From assembly GCF_022605165.1 (NCBI RefSeq), contig NC_063075.1:744001-808000 (forward strand): a stretch of DNA of 64,000 bases, given 5' to 3'. The notes under the pieces were generated by a model that saw only the letters and a program-made list of their open reading frames with translations, searched no databases and was not told the DNA's origin. The translations under genes were made by a program, and so were the position numbers. Positions 11,001 to 22,000 of the stretch are shown here, piece by piece (positions within the stretch are counted from its first letter, which is position 1; every line of letters starts with the position of its first letter). The stretch comes from Purpureocillium takamizusanense (taxonomy: Eukaryota; Ascomycota; Sordariomycetes; Hypocreales; Ophiocordycipitaceae).

Positions 11001-13495
11001 TACAGGTTCTCGTCGTCGACAAACTCTTTGAGCAGCTCGTCAGATGTCACGTCACCCGAGCCGGCGCGTCTCTTCCTCAGACTCGGCCGCGAGCGGTTGT
11101 TCTTGATGCCGCTGGGAATGCTTGAGTTGTCTGGCAGCGATAACACCGAGACCAGATCCGAGTGGCGAGTCAGGCGTCTCTTGAGCCCGGGAGCGTGATT
11201 GTGAGGCTTCGAGGACTCGCTGTCCCTGGTGAGGCCCGTCGACTGCGTCAGGGTCGATTGGGACGCATCCGTCAGGTCTGAGCCGAGCGCACTAGAATCG
11301 TCTTCAGACATGATGGTTGACAGTTCATGCTTGCCGTTCGTAGGCGGTTTGTATCTGGGGCCTGCCATCTTGGGAGGCTCGTACTCGTCACGGATATCGG
11401 TGAGGCCGCTGGATGTATAGTCGGACGAATGGTACGAGTCGGTGTCGTCGTAGTCCTTGCGTGGCTCGTGCCCTTGGTAGGCTTTGGGGTAACTCTGCCC
11501 GCTTGATTCACCCTGGAACGCCTCCTTCAGCACGCCCAAGAAGGGTCTTCTGACTCCTGGCTTTAACGGTGACGAGGGGCTTCTAGTCGCCCTGCTGCGC
11601 TTCAAGCCGTGGTCGACCTTTGCCTTGGGCGTTTCGTCAGTGGCCGTGTCCGCGCTTTCCGTCGGCGGAGCCGTGTTCTCCTGGTCCTCGGTGCTCTCCG
11701 CCCTGGGTGTGGAATCGCGAGCCCGTGTCTCGTGAGATGATCGGCGGCGCGTCTTATGCTCATCCGGCTTCTGCGGCTTCTCGGGCGTCTTTGGCGTAGT
11801 GCTGGAGTCGTCCACAAACGGGTCGACCGTGTTGTTCAACCACTTTTCGATGCTTGGCGGCTTATTCACGACAGGTGCCTTTGACGGTTCGTTGATGTCG
11901 TGGATCATCTTCTTGCCCTCTTCCACAACCTTCTTGAAGACATTCGGCATGCCCTTGAGGCTGGAATTGCGATCAACCTTGGGCCGTTTCGGCCGTGTTT
12001 TGTTGAGGGAAAGATCGAGCTCGCTGAAGGCCGAGTGGCCAAAGGGAATGTCGCCCGAGATGTCTGCAACAGACTTGTTCGCGATGCTCGAGAGGTCGGA
12101 GGCGTTGTAGGCGCTGCTTAGGTTGGAGCCCTCGTCGTCGAGGCTGGATGGATCTGTGGAGAGCTTGGACGTGTCGGCTACCGACTTGGGCCGTGATTTG
12201 GGCGAGAGCCGCCTCCGCGGTCCCGGACGCTTAGTGGGGGTGTCAAGAACGGAGTCGGGCTCCTCGATGACCTCGATATAGTCGGGGCCGCTGCGCGATG
12301 TGGACTCTGTAGTCCGCGAGAGCTCCGATTCCTCGACTATTATCCTGTCGGACCTATCTCGCGCAGACGTGGTCGTCCTACTCCGGGCCCGGGATGCAGG
12401 CGGCGCATCTGCGGGCTTGTGTTTCGCAAAGCTCGCACTCGTCGGTCGCACGCGCACGCCGTCAGCGTCCTTGGGAACCGACTTGGAGCCCGTGACACGG
12501 ATTCCATCGTCCAGCTTCTGCGGCGTGACCCGGATCCCATCATCGTCCACAGACGGCGGGACGTGCTTGGCCGTCGCCTGGCTTGACGCCCCGCCCCCAT
12601 CGCTGGTGGTTTCTGACCTGGCGCTTTTGCGGGAGTGTGTCGACCTGTAACTCCTCGGCGGTGGGGTGTCGGGGACCTCGACCTTGGCCGCCCAGGCCTT
12701 GATCTTGCCCGACACATTAGGGTGCGGGGCGGAGCGCTGGACAAAGTCGGGGGGTATGGGGTTCGGGCTGGGCGACTTGGTCGTAGCCTTTGGCGAGACC
12801 TTGCGGAGGGCGTTCTTGTGGGCTTTGGGCTTCCTCCAGTGCTCGTCACTAACGACACGTTTCTTGGGAGGAGCATTGGGTCGGGATTCGAGGGTATCGT
12901 CGCCGGTGCTGGTCGAGGCGGGCGTATCGGCGGAGTGATGCACCTCTGGCTTCACGCGGGGTGGCGGGCGCTTCCTCTGCCTCATCCTGATGCGCAGGCG
13001 GTCCTCCTCGGTGACGCTTTCAATGTCCTCGTCGGCAAAGGCCACGTCGGGGGGCTCCGTGGCCGCATCGTCAGGATCACCCTTTGCAGCGGCAGCTGCA
13101 TTGGTCTTTTGCCAGGCGCTGACGCGGTCGCGCACGCCGCCGGGGGGCTGCAGCTTGCGAACAGAGCTCTGTCTCATCTCCTGGCGCAGCTCGGCCTTGA
13201 CGGCCTCGACGCTCTGGCGGCGGCGGCGTTCGGCGGCCTGGCGCGAGGGCGAGGGCCGACCCTTGAGGAAGTCTGCGAGCAGGGTGGGCTCGGGCTTCTT
13301 GGAGTTGGATCGCGGGCGAGACGCCGCGGCAAGGCCGGCGGCACCCGCGGCGGCAGGAGCGGACCTGGGCGTCGTGCCCGGGCTGGGCGACCGCTTTTGC
13401 TTGGGCGTCGTGGGCGCGTGGCCGTCGGGTTGGGCGCCGCCCGCGGGCTGGGTCGACGCATCATCGTCGTCGGGGGGGTTGTTGGATATAGGCAT
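8084..13495 (-). CDS. large DH/PH-domain protein, Rho-GEF-like (1803 aa)
   Basis: This is one uninterrupted exon from the ATG at 13495 (MPISNNPPDDDD). Residues 1-800 are disordered and Ser/Pro/Lys/Asp-rich with many SP and TP sites. Residues ~817-1005 read as a Dbl-homology domain. It begins ELLKEFVDDENLYLREL, has a middle helix KAPMSDVRRLANWAHGIVPI, and ends with the CR3-like LLKRPLIRIKQMTKLIKCL. A PH-like region follows at ~1045-1155 (CFLLFAPVPMSMV...LDMVVMIRG) and a second PH-like block at ~1428-1552. DH-PH proteins load Rho-family GTPases with GTP and control polarity and wall growth. Related fungal proteins have often been labelled as SRm160/300 splicing coactivators; nothing here supports that beyond Ser/Arg-rich disorder. 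The substrate GTPase cannot be told. Confidence 0.85.
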   Translation of the reverse strand: MPISNNPPDDDDASTQPAGGAQPDGHAPTTPKQKRSPSPGTTPRSAPAAAGAAGLAAASRPRSNSKKPEPTLLADFLKGRPSPSRQAAERRRRQSVEAVKAELRQEMRQSSVRKLQPPGGVRDRVSAWQKTNAAAAAKGDPDDAATEPPDVAFADEDIESVTEEDRLRIRMRQRKRPPPRVKPEVHHSADTPASTSTGDDTLESRPNAPPKKRVVSDEHWRKPKAHKNALRKVSPKATTKSPSPNPIPPDFVQRSAPHPNVSGKIKAWAAKVEVPDTPPPRSYRSTHSRKSARSETTSDGGGASSQATAKHVPPSVDDDGIRVTPQKLDDGIRVTGSKSVPKDADGVRVRPTSASFAKHKPADAPPASRARSRTTTSARDRSDRIIVEESELSRTTESTSRSGPDYIEVIEEPDSVLDTPTKRPGPRRRLSPKSRPKSVADTSKLSTDPSSLDDEGSNLSSAYNASDLSSIANKSVADISGDIPFGHSAFSELDLSLNKTRPKRPKVDRNSSLKGMPNVFKKVVEEGKKMIHDINEPSKAPVVNKPPSIEKWLNNTVDPFVDDSSTTPKTPEKPQKPDEHKTRRRSSHETRARDSTPRAESTEDQENTAPPTESADTATDETPKAKVDHGLKRSRATRSPSSPLKPGVRRPFLGVLKEAFQGESSGQSYPKAYQGHEPRKDYDDTDSYHSSDYTSSGLTDIRDEYEPPKMAGPRYKPPTNGKHELSTIMSEDDSSALGSDLTDASQSTLTQSTGLTRDSESSKPHNHAPGLKRRLTRHSDLVSVLSLPDNSSIPSGIKNNRSRPSLRKRRAGSGDVTSDELLKEFVDDENLYLRELKTLVDGVIPVLLTHVVNGTNSTELFGPGSSSKDGLSKSVVNMGVALEKLKNAHRKAPMSDVRRLANWAHGIVPIYNSYLSAWRLGFEDVVVNLAPGQLDDEDSLLNALPRNERGDIVDSAGERVAVAHLLKRPLIRIKQMTKLIKCLDAIIDSNDTHELLRDFENLQDKARRRHREETARMTDQDAINTDKTRARDLRTLGPARDVTIDPNRQVNAKDVFALDLAHSNGQRLECQVEVIHRDNQKDADDGDILIRETGEGRRCFLLFAPVPMSMVSARTGDGELDMVVMIRGTHNGKSWHELLTLSADSEDQILDWLDILPLTPVPPREPEPSEVGEPEPTTARGAADMPFGARVPLPESPRSPISKNVASSPTTDDRRALPSRYRPHRATMPSSFPAQQASPELSDPEKTPTKNAAKEERSRPLSESMRPDPRSLRGESAPPNTTQFRDDGAPRPPVHRTLSVSPKSADKSASPTQSPPPLQPPTDVNSPERIRRRGSSPLKHEYLPSDVSSVSEEFSDESDADSSDDEIESIDIPETELGVSINKDARAPAVGESLLSGSDYSLTPSNSASQAGLHGPKTTDEKAARFIASISRWSDKGLWKDLSSSVCSVMVTAGLIEVYHFRNGEHKKTDKPALALDLTPLVLIRQSTALDLEIRSSVQPHSSLYEHYNGGNFRFRCPNHPECQGLYMAVHKARLNNQKFIELENEARFKSFGEQRAPAENEGSTSSRRRNWFGRKNSYRSSVRAPSHDGASTTPSSTPSASSFLKRLTGAGNLSFNLARSSVDRQSLRSVGNSLYTSGSSSASGTPPRSPSVSVENSGRNMTSVNPDNIRIRLHLLVGAAKWEDYGNCSLQIRRPPPGWRQALRANHGLEKRITATTLPKKESEKPRIVLDAVLGSGCFTPMGSRGIVCGVWEEVRNGDGVVGMVPATGATGGNIKKWCFQFANAPEASWVLRLVHQEVVRA

Positions 13496-14000
13496 CGTAC
13501 CTCAGTCTCCAGACCGGGTCAGCAACGTACACATGGCACAGGGGGGAACGGGCAAAACAAGGCGCGGGCAGAGGCAAGAACAGGAGTCAGAAGCAGCATG
13601 AGCCGGGACGGGCGCGGACGCTCGTTGGGCGACTACGGCATCCATAGCCTTGGTATGCTTTGCCTCGCTGTCATGACACGACACAGATTCCGTACACAAC
13701 GTACCATATGCGAGCCGCATGCTGCGGCACCCGTCGGCGAGGCGAACGGTGCTACCAGGCGAGCATGGCCGCTCCGTCCGCCGAGGATGAATGGGGGAGG
13801 GGGAGGGGCGCGTTGGCGTGGCTCGTCTGGACACGGCGAGGCACCCGAGTGTCAAGTGAGAGCGGTGTTGGCGCTGGATGGTGGTGCTCGTGCTTGTGGT
13901 CGTGGTCGTGGTCGTAGTTGTGGTGGCACTGCCAACAACAACAAAGGCGGCGGCCCGTCGGCGGCGTCGGCGGCGGCGGCGGGGCGCGCAAGAGCCACCG

Positions 14001-14022
14001 AGAGAGAGAGAGAGAGAGAGAG
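14001..14022. repeat. (AG)11 microsatellite
   Basis: Uninterrupted AG dinucleotides lie upstream of the DH/PH gene. Confidence 0.9.
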
Positions 14023-15832
14023 CTCAATCAATCAATGTTGGACGAGACGGAAGCAGGCTGTCTATGCGCGACAGGCAAAGGCACAAACGGGCGGTGGCAG
14101 ACGCGGCGAGCGAGCAGCGACGAAAGTGCGAAACGATCAGCATGCACAACATCACCACCACGTATGTACGTGCGTGCGAAGTATGTATGTACGAAAGGTG
14201 CAGATTGGCGGCGATGACGGCCAGGAGCTTCGACGACGACAACGACGACGACGACAGAGATGGAGACGGGATGGATGGATGCCGCAGTAACCAATCGGGC
14301 CCCCTGCTAGCGTGGGAGCTCCCCCCAGCGCCGGAGAGTGTAAACAACACGAGCCACACAGTGGAGCACGGGCAGCACCGCCCGTCACAGCGCAGACAGC
14401 TGGAGCCCTGGAGCCCTGGAGAGCCACCTCAGGTGCGTGCCCTGCTGGAGCTCACGCCAGGGAGAGATGGAGCCCACCTGCAGGGAGTGTAGTTGCCAGG
14501 GCCCCCGGCTCTTGGTGATGGGTCCTGGCATTAATCCCTGCCTAGCTAGGTGCCCGCCCACCAAACGCTAATAAACAACCTACCACAGCAGTGAGAGCTG
14601 CCCGGAGACTTCCAGGTTGCCAGCGGCGGGGTGCCTCAGTGGCACGACCGGACCAAGGAAGCTCGGCAGCGGGCCCACCTGGGATCGTGGAAAAGCTTCC
14701 TGCGCTAGGACCTGGCGCGCGCAGGACCCTATCAGCAGCCACGGAATGGGCCAGCTGCAGCGTCCGTGGTCGGGAGCTCCGTGGGTCGTCATGCACGCAA
14801 TCAAAGCGGCCCAGCGATTGACGCCGCCGACGCTGATGATGAAGATTGGTGATGGATGAAGTGCACAGCGGATGGAGATGGAGATATGCCGTCTGCCGGG
14901 CGAGGGAGCCTGCCAGCTCCGGCAGCTGTTGTCGAGTCCAAAAAGTGTCGGAAATGCGCCGTGCTGTGATGCGCTGCGCCGCGTTGCTATAGGTACTACC
15001 TGATGCGCTGAGGATCCGTTGGATGTTACAGTATCCAAGACCCCATCTCGGTCCCCCCCCCCCCCCCTGCAAGCCCAACTGCCAATGCTGCAGCAAGCAA
15101 GGACGGAACCGACGACGAGCGATGGATACCTTGCGCCAAAAGTATGTCGTGCAGCACCAGCGAGCAGCAACCCGGGTCATAATGCCCGCTCAGACACATG
15201 ACGACACGCCTGCCTTCAAGGATGCTGCTTTCATGACTCTCGCTGCCATTGTATTGTTGTGATGGTCCTCATCGACCTCGCGCGCCCTCAACATGGAATA
15301 ACCCTCTCTCCCACCAGCTCATTCATCATCCCTCTCCGCCCACGCACAACACGCCTACCTACCTACCACAGCAGGCTCAGCTTTGTGTCTTCTCCTCATC
15401 TCCAACGTCGACGCATGTCTCTCCCAAAGCGGGCTCCCACGACTGCCCCCCCCCCCCCCCCCTCCCCCCCTCAAGGACGACGGGACGTTGCTGCTTCATC
15501 TCTCCTCCGGTGTCATTGTCTGCGGGCCGTCCTCGGCTCGTCTTGTCTTGTCTCATCCGCCGCCATGCCCTCGGCGGCAGCGACACGACTCAAATACAAA
15601 CAGCAGCAGTGCTACCCATATGAAACAGACGAGACACAATCACAAGCTTGCGCCGCCCTCCCCAAGGAGTACGTAGATGGCAGAGTGGCCCATTACTGGT
15701 GCATTGCATTTGCACGTTGTCCAATTCTCTCGCCGCCCATGTCTCGGATGCGGCGCCCGCATTCGCCGCGCCTCGAGGTCACAGGATCCATGGCTTCACA
15801 CCCACACGCTGCACGCGCACGCGCACGTATAA

Positions 15833-15915
15833 TACACACACACACACTCTCTCTCTCTCTCTCTCTCTCTCGCTCTTTTACCGTCTCATACGTACACACA
15901 CACACACACACACAC
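15833..15915. repeat. (AC)n-(CT)n-(AC)n compound microsatellite
   Basis: AC repeats at 15833-15846 are followed by CT repeats to 15870. After a 22-nt unique spacer a second AC block runs 15893-15915. Confidence 0.9.
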
Positions 15916-18136
15916 ATGTATATTTGTACGGAGCTATGGGCGGAACCAACACGCTTTCCTCCTTCCCACACACACAGCTCCTGGCGGCGCTCCTGGCGGC
16001 AGCCCCCGGAGCGGCCGAACCTACGCGCATGAGCGGGCGGGCTGTGCGAGCAACGGTGCTTCCCCCCTCTGCCCGTTATCATACATCCGGGCTGATCAGG
16101 CTTGCGCGGGGGAGTGAGCTCATATGTGTGTGTGTGTGTATGGTGTCCACAGCTTCTTCGTATACCAGCCATCCACACACGGATCCACTCCGTATTGACT
16201 ACTACCAGTAATGGTTCGTCCATCACACAGACACGTGCTGCTCCGGGTTTCTATGAAGCACTTTCCTAGCTCTCGTCCCTTCTCGGTCGGCGCGACGAAC
16301 TCCTGCCGCCAGGGAGGCTGCTGCTGCTGCTGCTGCTGCGGCTGGGATGTGCACTACGCGCGCTGACGTGAGGCGACATGAGGCTGAGGTCCGCCTCGGT
16401 CTCTTTGCTCCATCGTTCCTCTTTGCTGCCCTCTTTCTTACCGAGGTTGCTCGCCCAACTCCACACGACACTCTATAGGCCATAGTGGCGAGGTCCTCGT
16501 TGTCGTCGTCATCGTCGACGATGAGGGCAGGGAGCGCGACTATGGAGACCATAGGTGGACTACGAAACTGCAAGACAGCAACAGAGAGAGGGGGAGATGG
16601 CCATCCATCGTGTCTTTCTTGCTCATGTCGTTCCCGTTCTTGAATCATCATCAATCCGACAAGTCACCTCGAGGAAGCCTCGTGCCTTGATTCCTCTTTC
16701 AATCCGTACTATTGAAAATTACTTGGTATCTATCTAGCACTGCCCGGCACCGGGTGCGCATGCCCTTCTGGTGAGCCTTTGCTATTAGAGTTTCTGGCCC
16801 GCGCGGCCCTCCATCCCTCCCGTCCGCCCGCCCGTCCATCCATCCATCCATCAACGCGCCGCAACGCAGAAGCCACCGTTTGTTCGCCTCGGTGCGTCCA
16901 GCTGATTTCCCCTCTCTCCCAAACGAGTCGTCATTACTTTATAGTTAGTTTAGCTACCTACCTAGAGAGTTTCCCCCCAAAGCCATTCCAAACAATCTTC
17001 CCCCCACTTTCAAAGTCCCGCCACACCAAACCGCACTACACCCACCCACCATCCACCCAACAAGCACTCACACTCACCACCCCACACACCCACTCACTCA
17101 CTCACTCACTCACACGCACACATACACCAAGCCGGCGACTTAGTAGCCTTCGCATGAACCCCGAGGCTCAGCCTTCCTCGCCGCGCCAGCCTTGGCCGCC
17201 GGGGGGGGTCTGCTGCCTCCTGCAGGCTGCTACATCCGGACACATTTCGACGACGCGGCGGCGCCATGCATGTACCGTCTGCACCGGGGGTTTTTAGACG
17301 TGCCGCGTTCAGCGCTGCCGGGAAACGGTCGTGGAGTGTCAGACTTACCCTGCAACCACTCACTTACACGGAAATATGGGCGTCAAGTCTCGACATGCAG
17401 AGAAGCCATGATGAGCGTTTTGCAGCAACCCTCATCAGGCCATTATGAACATGCCATCTATCATTCAGTCATGTTTGTCTCATAAATAGCGATTCGGCTC
17501 CAGTGACTAGCTAGTCCAAGGGGCAAGAGCCGTGTGTGTTCAGGCGTAGATGCACAACACGATTGACAAAGTGACATCAGCAGCAGGAGAAATGGTTCAC
17601 CAAACACTCAACACAACGCAAGTAACGCAGAGTTTGTCAATTTTAAAGAGCACAAAGCCTTTCCATGCACAGCATAGCACCAGCAAAAGAAACCACCTGC
17701 CTACCACGTCCTCCCCCCAGCTCCAGTCCAGCCGGTCCATCCGTCGTGTTTGCCGCCATTACCTGTGGAAAGTCCAGCCACAGCCATGCAAGCAAGGATA
17801 CAGTGCAAAGTAACAAATACAAGAGGGAGGGGAAGAGAACAGAAGAACAAAACACATGGGCATCGGACAGTGATAGAGAGCCAGAGAGATAGAATGATGA
17901 TGTGAAAACAATGAAAACAAACAAGGAAATCCTCCAACGCCACCCAATGCTATATGCGCGAGCTGCTAGTAAGATAGGTTGCGACAATATTATCCACCCA
18001 ACACCAGTGAGCATGCAGAGCGCAAAGTAGCAGTGATCCAACCCATGATGCAGTGAAGCGGAATACAAGAATAGAAGAGTCAAGACAGAAAAGAAGAAGA
18101 GAGAAGGAAAGAAGCGCAGAATGCTTAGAGCCAGGA

Positions 18137-19087
18137 CTATTCTGCGTCTGGCAGCACGAATCGCACCCTCTTCTTAGGCTTCGCAGCCGTCTTCTTTACC
18201 GCATCATCGCCCCCGCCCCCCTCGCTTCTCGCCATCTCCTCCTCCGTCTCCTCCTCGATGGACCACACGTCCGGGCTCGGCTCCCTCCACAGACGCCCCC
18301 CCGGCCGCGCCCTGGCCGACGCGCTGCGCTGCTGCCCGAACCGCGGGCGCGCCACGTGCGACCGACCCCGCAGAGGCGGCGGCGACGATGACGGGGACGC
18401 ATACAGAGACAGAGACGGAGACGGGAGCGCGGGCGACGGGTACGACCACGCAGGGGACAGCAGCCCCCGCCCGGGTCGGGTGCTGCTGCTGAGCGGCGGG
18501 CGAAACAGGCCGCTGCGCGGAGGGGACGAGGGCCCGCCGGTGTGGGAGAGGACGGGGGGGCTCTGCGAGCGCAGCCGCAGCCCATCGATGCCAATGTTGC
18601 GCAGGGCGGCGAGGCGCGACGGCCCACCGGGCGAGAAGAAGTGTATGTAGTCCTCGTCCTCGTCGTCCTCGTCCGTCGTCAGCCCGTCCGAGTCCAGATC
18701 TGGGGACCCGGTGCGTCGGGGCTTGAACAGCTGGTTGCTGCTGCTGCTGTTGTTGCTGCGGAGCCCGCTGAGGCTCGAGGGGCTGACGCTGCGTACGGGC
18801 TCGCGCGGGTGTGCTGCATCCTCAATACCGGCGTCAAAGTCGAGGTCCTCGTCGGCCGTCATGTGTACGTCCATGTCATCGTCGTCTTCGGTGATGCCTG
18901 GGGGAGGCGGCGTGAGGAAGTATGTGAGTGGGTTATCGTCAATGTCCTCGAGCAGCGGACGAGGCTCATCGTCGTCGCGCCGCGGGCCGGAGGAGGCTCT
19001 CTTCTTGGAGCTGGACGAGGAGCCGAGGCGCACCAGGGTCGGCGGCCACGAGTCCCGGTGAGGCCAGACCTCGGGCTGGGTAGGCAT
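18137..19087 (-). CDS. disordered Ser/Pro-rich hypothetical protein (316 aa)
   Basis: The frame is open from 19138, but the ATG at 19087 (MPTQPEVWPHRDSW) is the likelier start. The residues before it are encoded by TGTGTG-like DNA, and a CACAG acceptor-like sequence just upstream leaves room for an unseen short first exon. The protein is low complexity: acidic stretches (EDDDDMD, DEDDEDEDY), Ser runs, and many SPS/SPP sites. It has a distinctive basic end, KPKKRVRFVLPDAE, resembling an RVxF-type PP1-docking motif (KKRVRF). There is no signal peptide or membrane segment. Asp/Ser-rich and Arg-rich regions suggest a nuclear or regulatory protein, but the function is unknown. A TATA-like TATATACC lies at about 19250 on the minus strand. 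Confidence 0.65.
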   Translation of the reverse strand: MPTQPEVWPHRDSWPPTLVRLGSSSSSKKRASSGPRRDDDEPRPLLEDIDDNPLTYFLTPPPPGITEDDDDMDVHMTADEDLDFDAGIEDAAHPREPVRSVSPSSLSGLRSNNSSSSNQLFKPRRTGSPDLDSDGLTTDEDDEDEDYIHFFSPGGPSRLAALRNIGIDGLRLRSQSPPVLSHTGGPSSPPRSGLFRPPLSSSTRPGRGLLSPAWSYPSPALPSPSLSLYASPSSSPPPLRGRSHVARPRFGQQRSASARARPGGRLWREPSPDVWSIEEETEEEMARSEGGGGDDAVKKTAAKPKKRVRFVLPDAE

Positions 19088-22000
19088 ATCGAAGATTTGC
19101 CAGCCTGTGGGTGTATGTGTGCGTGTCTGAAATCTCAAGGAAACGGTTTCGTAGTGCTCCCCGTAGCATACAAGGGGAAATGAGAACAGGAATATATACC
19201 CCGAGGCAGCGTGAGCGGCTCACACGGGGACAAGAGAGAGAAATAAACGGTATATAAGAGCGATGGACAAGGAAATCCTCGCCGGCCAGGCCGGCACGTA
19301 TGACTGTCTCAGCGATGGACCTGCTCCAGCCTGAGGAAGCCACTTGTCAGAGTCGACATGGAAGCCTGGAGGGAAGACAAGACAGGGGGGGACCGGGGGG
19401 AGCGAGGCTGGCCGGGAGAGGTGGCTTGCCGGCGCCTTATATAACTGATTGCCTGCCTAGGACCATACCGACATGTGCATCTCATGTGGCCGCCCTCCCC
19501 CGGGGAGACAGAGTCACCGAACGTGAGTCCTGCGCCCTGTCCGGGGGGCAAAGGCGCGGGCAAGTAAACACCCCAGACACCGAGGACGCCGCCGCCGCGC
19601 CATCGAACGCGCAAGACGACGAAGGGGAAGTGTGCATGTCGCCTTTCCCCCGGTCACATCGGGCTCGGAAAAGAAGGGTGGCCTTGTGCCAAATACGGCC
19701 GCGGTGGTCATCCCCATCATCATCATCCGAATGGAGCCAGAGGCGTTCACGTGCAGGAGGGCCTATCAGGCGCAGAGAAGTCGAGGTGCTCGCGGGGTAT
19801 CCGCCGCTAGCGTCGACGCCATGCGCGATCAATGGCAACACCCGTGGGCCGGCGACGCAGTCATTTGGCCTTGAGACGAGGGGCGTGAGAGGCAGGCCGG
19901 ACGCAGCCTGCCCTTGATCTGCGAGGCTGAGGGACGGAGGCGGAGGCTGTGATTGGTGTGCCGCTGGTTCGTGATGGTGGTGATGGTGATGCTCCCGGTG
20001 GGTGATGGTGGTGGTGATGGTGGATACAAAACGAAACAATGAGGGTGCTAAACAAAGGCCGGCGCAGCGGCGTGGCGGCCGCATAAGCTGAATCCATGGC
20101 ACCCGTAGTGGGACTCAACAGGCTGGGCTGCCGTCAGTTGGACCCCTCCAGGGCATCAAATGCTCGGTGCGGAGGACCCCTCGCCGTGGCGGGGGAGTCC
20201 GCAGCGGGAGCCAAGTGGGTGTCCAGGCCCCTCCCCCCCGCTGGCCACCGGGTTGGGACGGACGTTCCAGTGCCACCACACGCGGCCCACGGGGGAAGCT
20301 CCAGCTGCCTTGCGGCCCCTGCGCTGCCATAGCCTGCGTATTCCAGGTTGCCATCGATGATCGCACCATCCAGTTGGTATGCCCGTGGAATGGGGCAACT
20401 CGAGCGGCAGCAGCTCATCCCAACTCATGGAGGCCACTACATTAGTATGTAGTAGCACCACCACCACCACCACTACTGCTACGGCTACTTGGGGCGCTTG
20501 GGTACGTAGGTAGGTGAGTTCGTACCTGCCCGACGACCTCCACGGAACCCTAGGCGCCGCCTCACGCCTCCATTCCCTCCAGCGTGATCATCGGCCCGGC
20601 CATCAACAACTCCACGTCCCGGGCACATCATCGCCTCAACTCGTAAGCTAAGACAGCATCTATGAGCTACTAGGTATAGCTAGTAAGTTTATAGTAGTAC
20701 TACCAACTACCACCACCCTCCCCTCCCTCCCGAGGCCACCACCGTCGTACTTTGCATCCATACGGCCATGGCCATCTGACTTACCCATGCATCACGGACC
20801 GCAAATTCGACGCGCCTGCCGCCCCCGCGCGGTGGGGAACAAACCCATGGTCGGCTACCTAGGCAGGTCATGCCGTGCCGTGCTCTAGTACGCACCCTGC
20901 TGCGACTGAGAAGTAAAAATCCCCATCCTGCTGCATGATCTGCATTTCGCTATCGAACCTTTTCCCGCCGCATCGGATCTTCTCTGCCGGAACGGAAGGA
21001 ACCCCTTCGTCCGCCCATGCACGGTGCCTTGCATTGTTTGTCGCTCGGCCAGCCGCCCGCCGCCGAGCACCCCCCCAAAACAAACCAAACCCAGCCCAGC
21101 AGTCAAGTGGGCGGCGTCACACGCACTGGGTGAGGCCATCTTTATGTGCTATCCATATCCCCCCCCTTTTCCCCCTCCCTCCCAAAGCAGGCAACGCGCA
21201 AATTGTCCTTGGCCGTTTTGCCACCTCCCATGAGAACGCTGCTTGGCTCTGCCCTGCCCTGCTTCCCTGATTCCCCCGGCGGCGCGGGAGGCTTCCATCC
21301 GCAACAGCCCGCGCCAAGCGGTGTAGCCGCTCACTGGTCGTGTGTGCGCGTGTGGGTGGTGTCGAGCACGGCCCGTCAGCTGCCCGGGCCAAGCCGCATA
21401 GCCAAACCTTGTACGAAGTAGGTGGTAGTAGAAGTACCAATCCCGCAGCAAAAGACGTCACCGCCTCGCCCGGCAGGGATGCAGATACGGGCAAGGGAAG
21501 ATAAAGAGGCCATGTGTGAGTGGCTTGCTGATGAGGACATGCCTGGCGACGGGGCTGCCGCAGCTGAATGGACTATCGAACAGCGGGCCGTATATGGCGA
21601 GCGAGCCTTGACGCACCTCGACGGCTGCGCAGCCTCGTGCTGGAAGGCTGACGAATGAAGCAAGCCGTCCGTTTGGCAGGAGCAGCCTCGCACAGCGACA
21701 TGGCCCTCCTCCCTGCCCGATATATTGAGTTTTGGCAGTGCTGAGCTCCTCGTCAAAAGCATGGATGGCCCTCATCCTGGCTGTGCCGCCGTCGCCTGCA
21801 AACCGCATCAAGTCATAATGTACTTCGTATACGTGTCCAGCCGGAGGCTAACAATCACGGCAGATGCGCTTTTGTCTGGTGCCTTCTGGCGAAGCGAAGC
21901 TCGTCCAGCCCATCGTCGCGTGCGGTCTTCACCCACCGAAATGGGCCCCCTTGTCGTGCTGCTGCGACGCTCCATGTTCCGCAGGTGAGTACAGCTCGAC

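Larger units (their letters stand above)
13496..18136. other. long intergenic region rich in simple repeats
   Basis: No gene is supportable. The first few hundred bases are leader and promoter of the DH/PH gene, and the last ~600 bases are probably 3' flank of the gene ending at 18137. It contains (AG)n at 14001-14022, poly-C at 15053-15067 and 15446-15462, (AC)n/(CT)n blocks at 15833-15915, (CTG)n at about 16319-16340, CCAT repeats near 16835-16850 and CACT repeats near 17091-17112. A short ATG frame at 17154 is treated under findings. Confidence 0.55.

Noticed and set aside
12635..14290. 551-codon plus-strand frame opposite the DH/PH gene start
   Set aside because: It is antisense of the disordered N-terminal coding part and runs into AG repeats; no domain is visible.
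16266..16466. Minus-strand frame ending SSSRRPRRDES, with an acceptor-like TATAG upstream, as the last exon of an unseen gene
   Set aside because: I could not find upstream exons in frame, and much of it is a CTG repeat.
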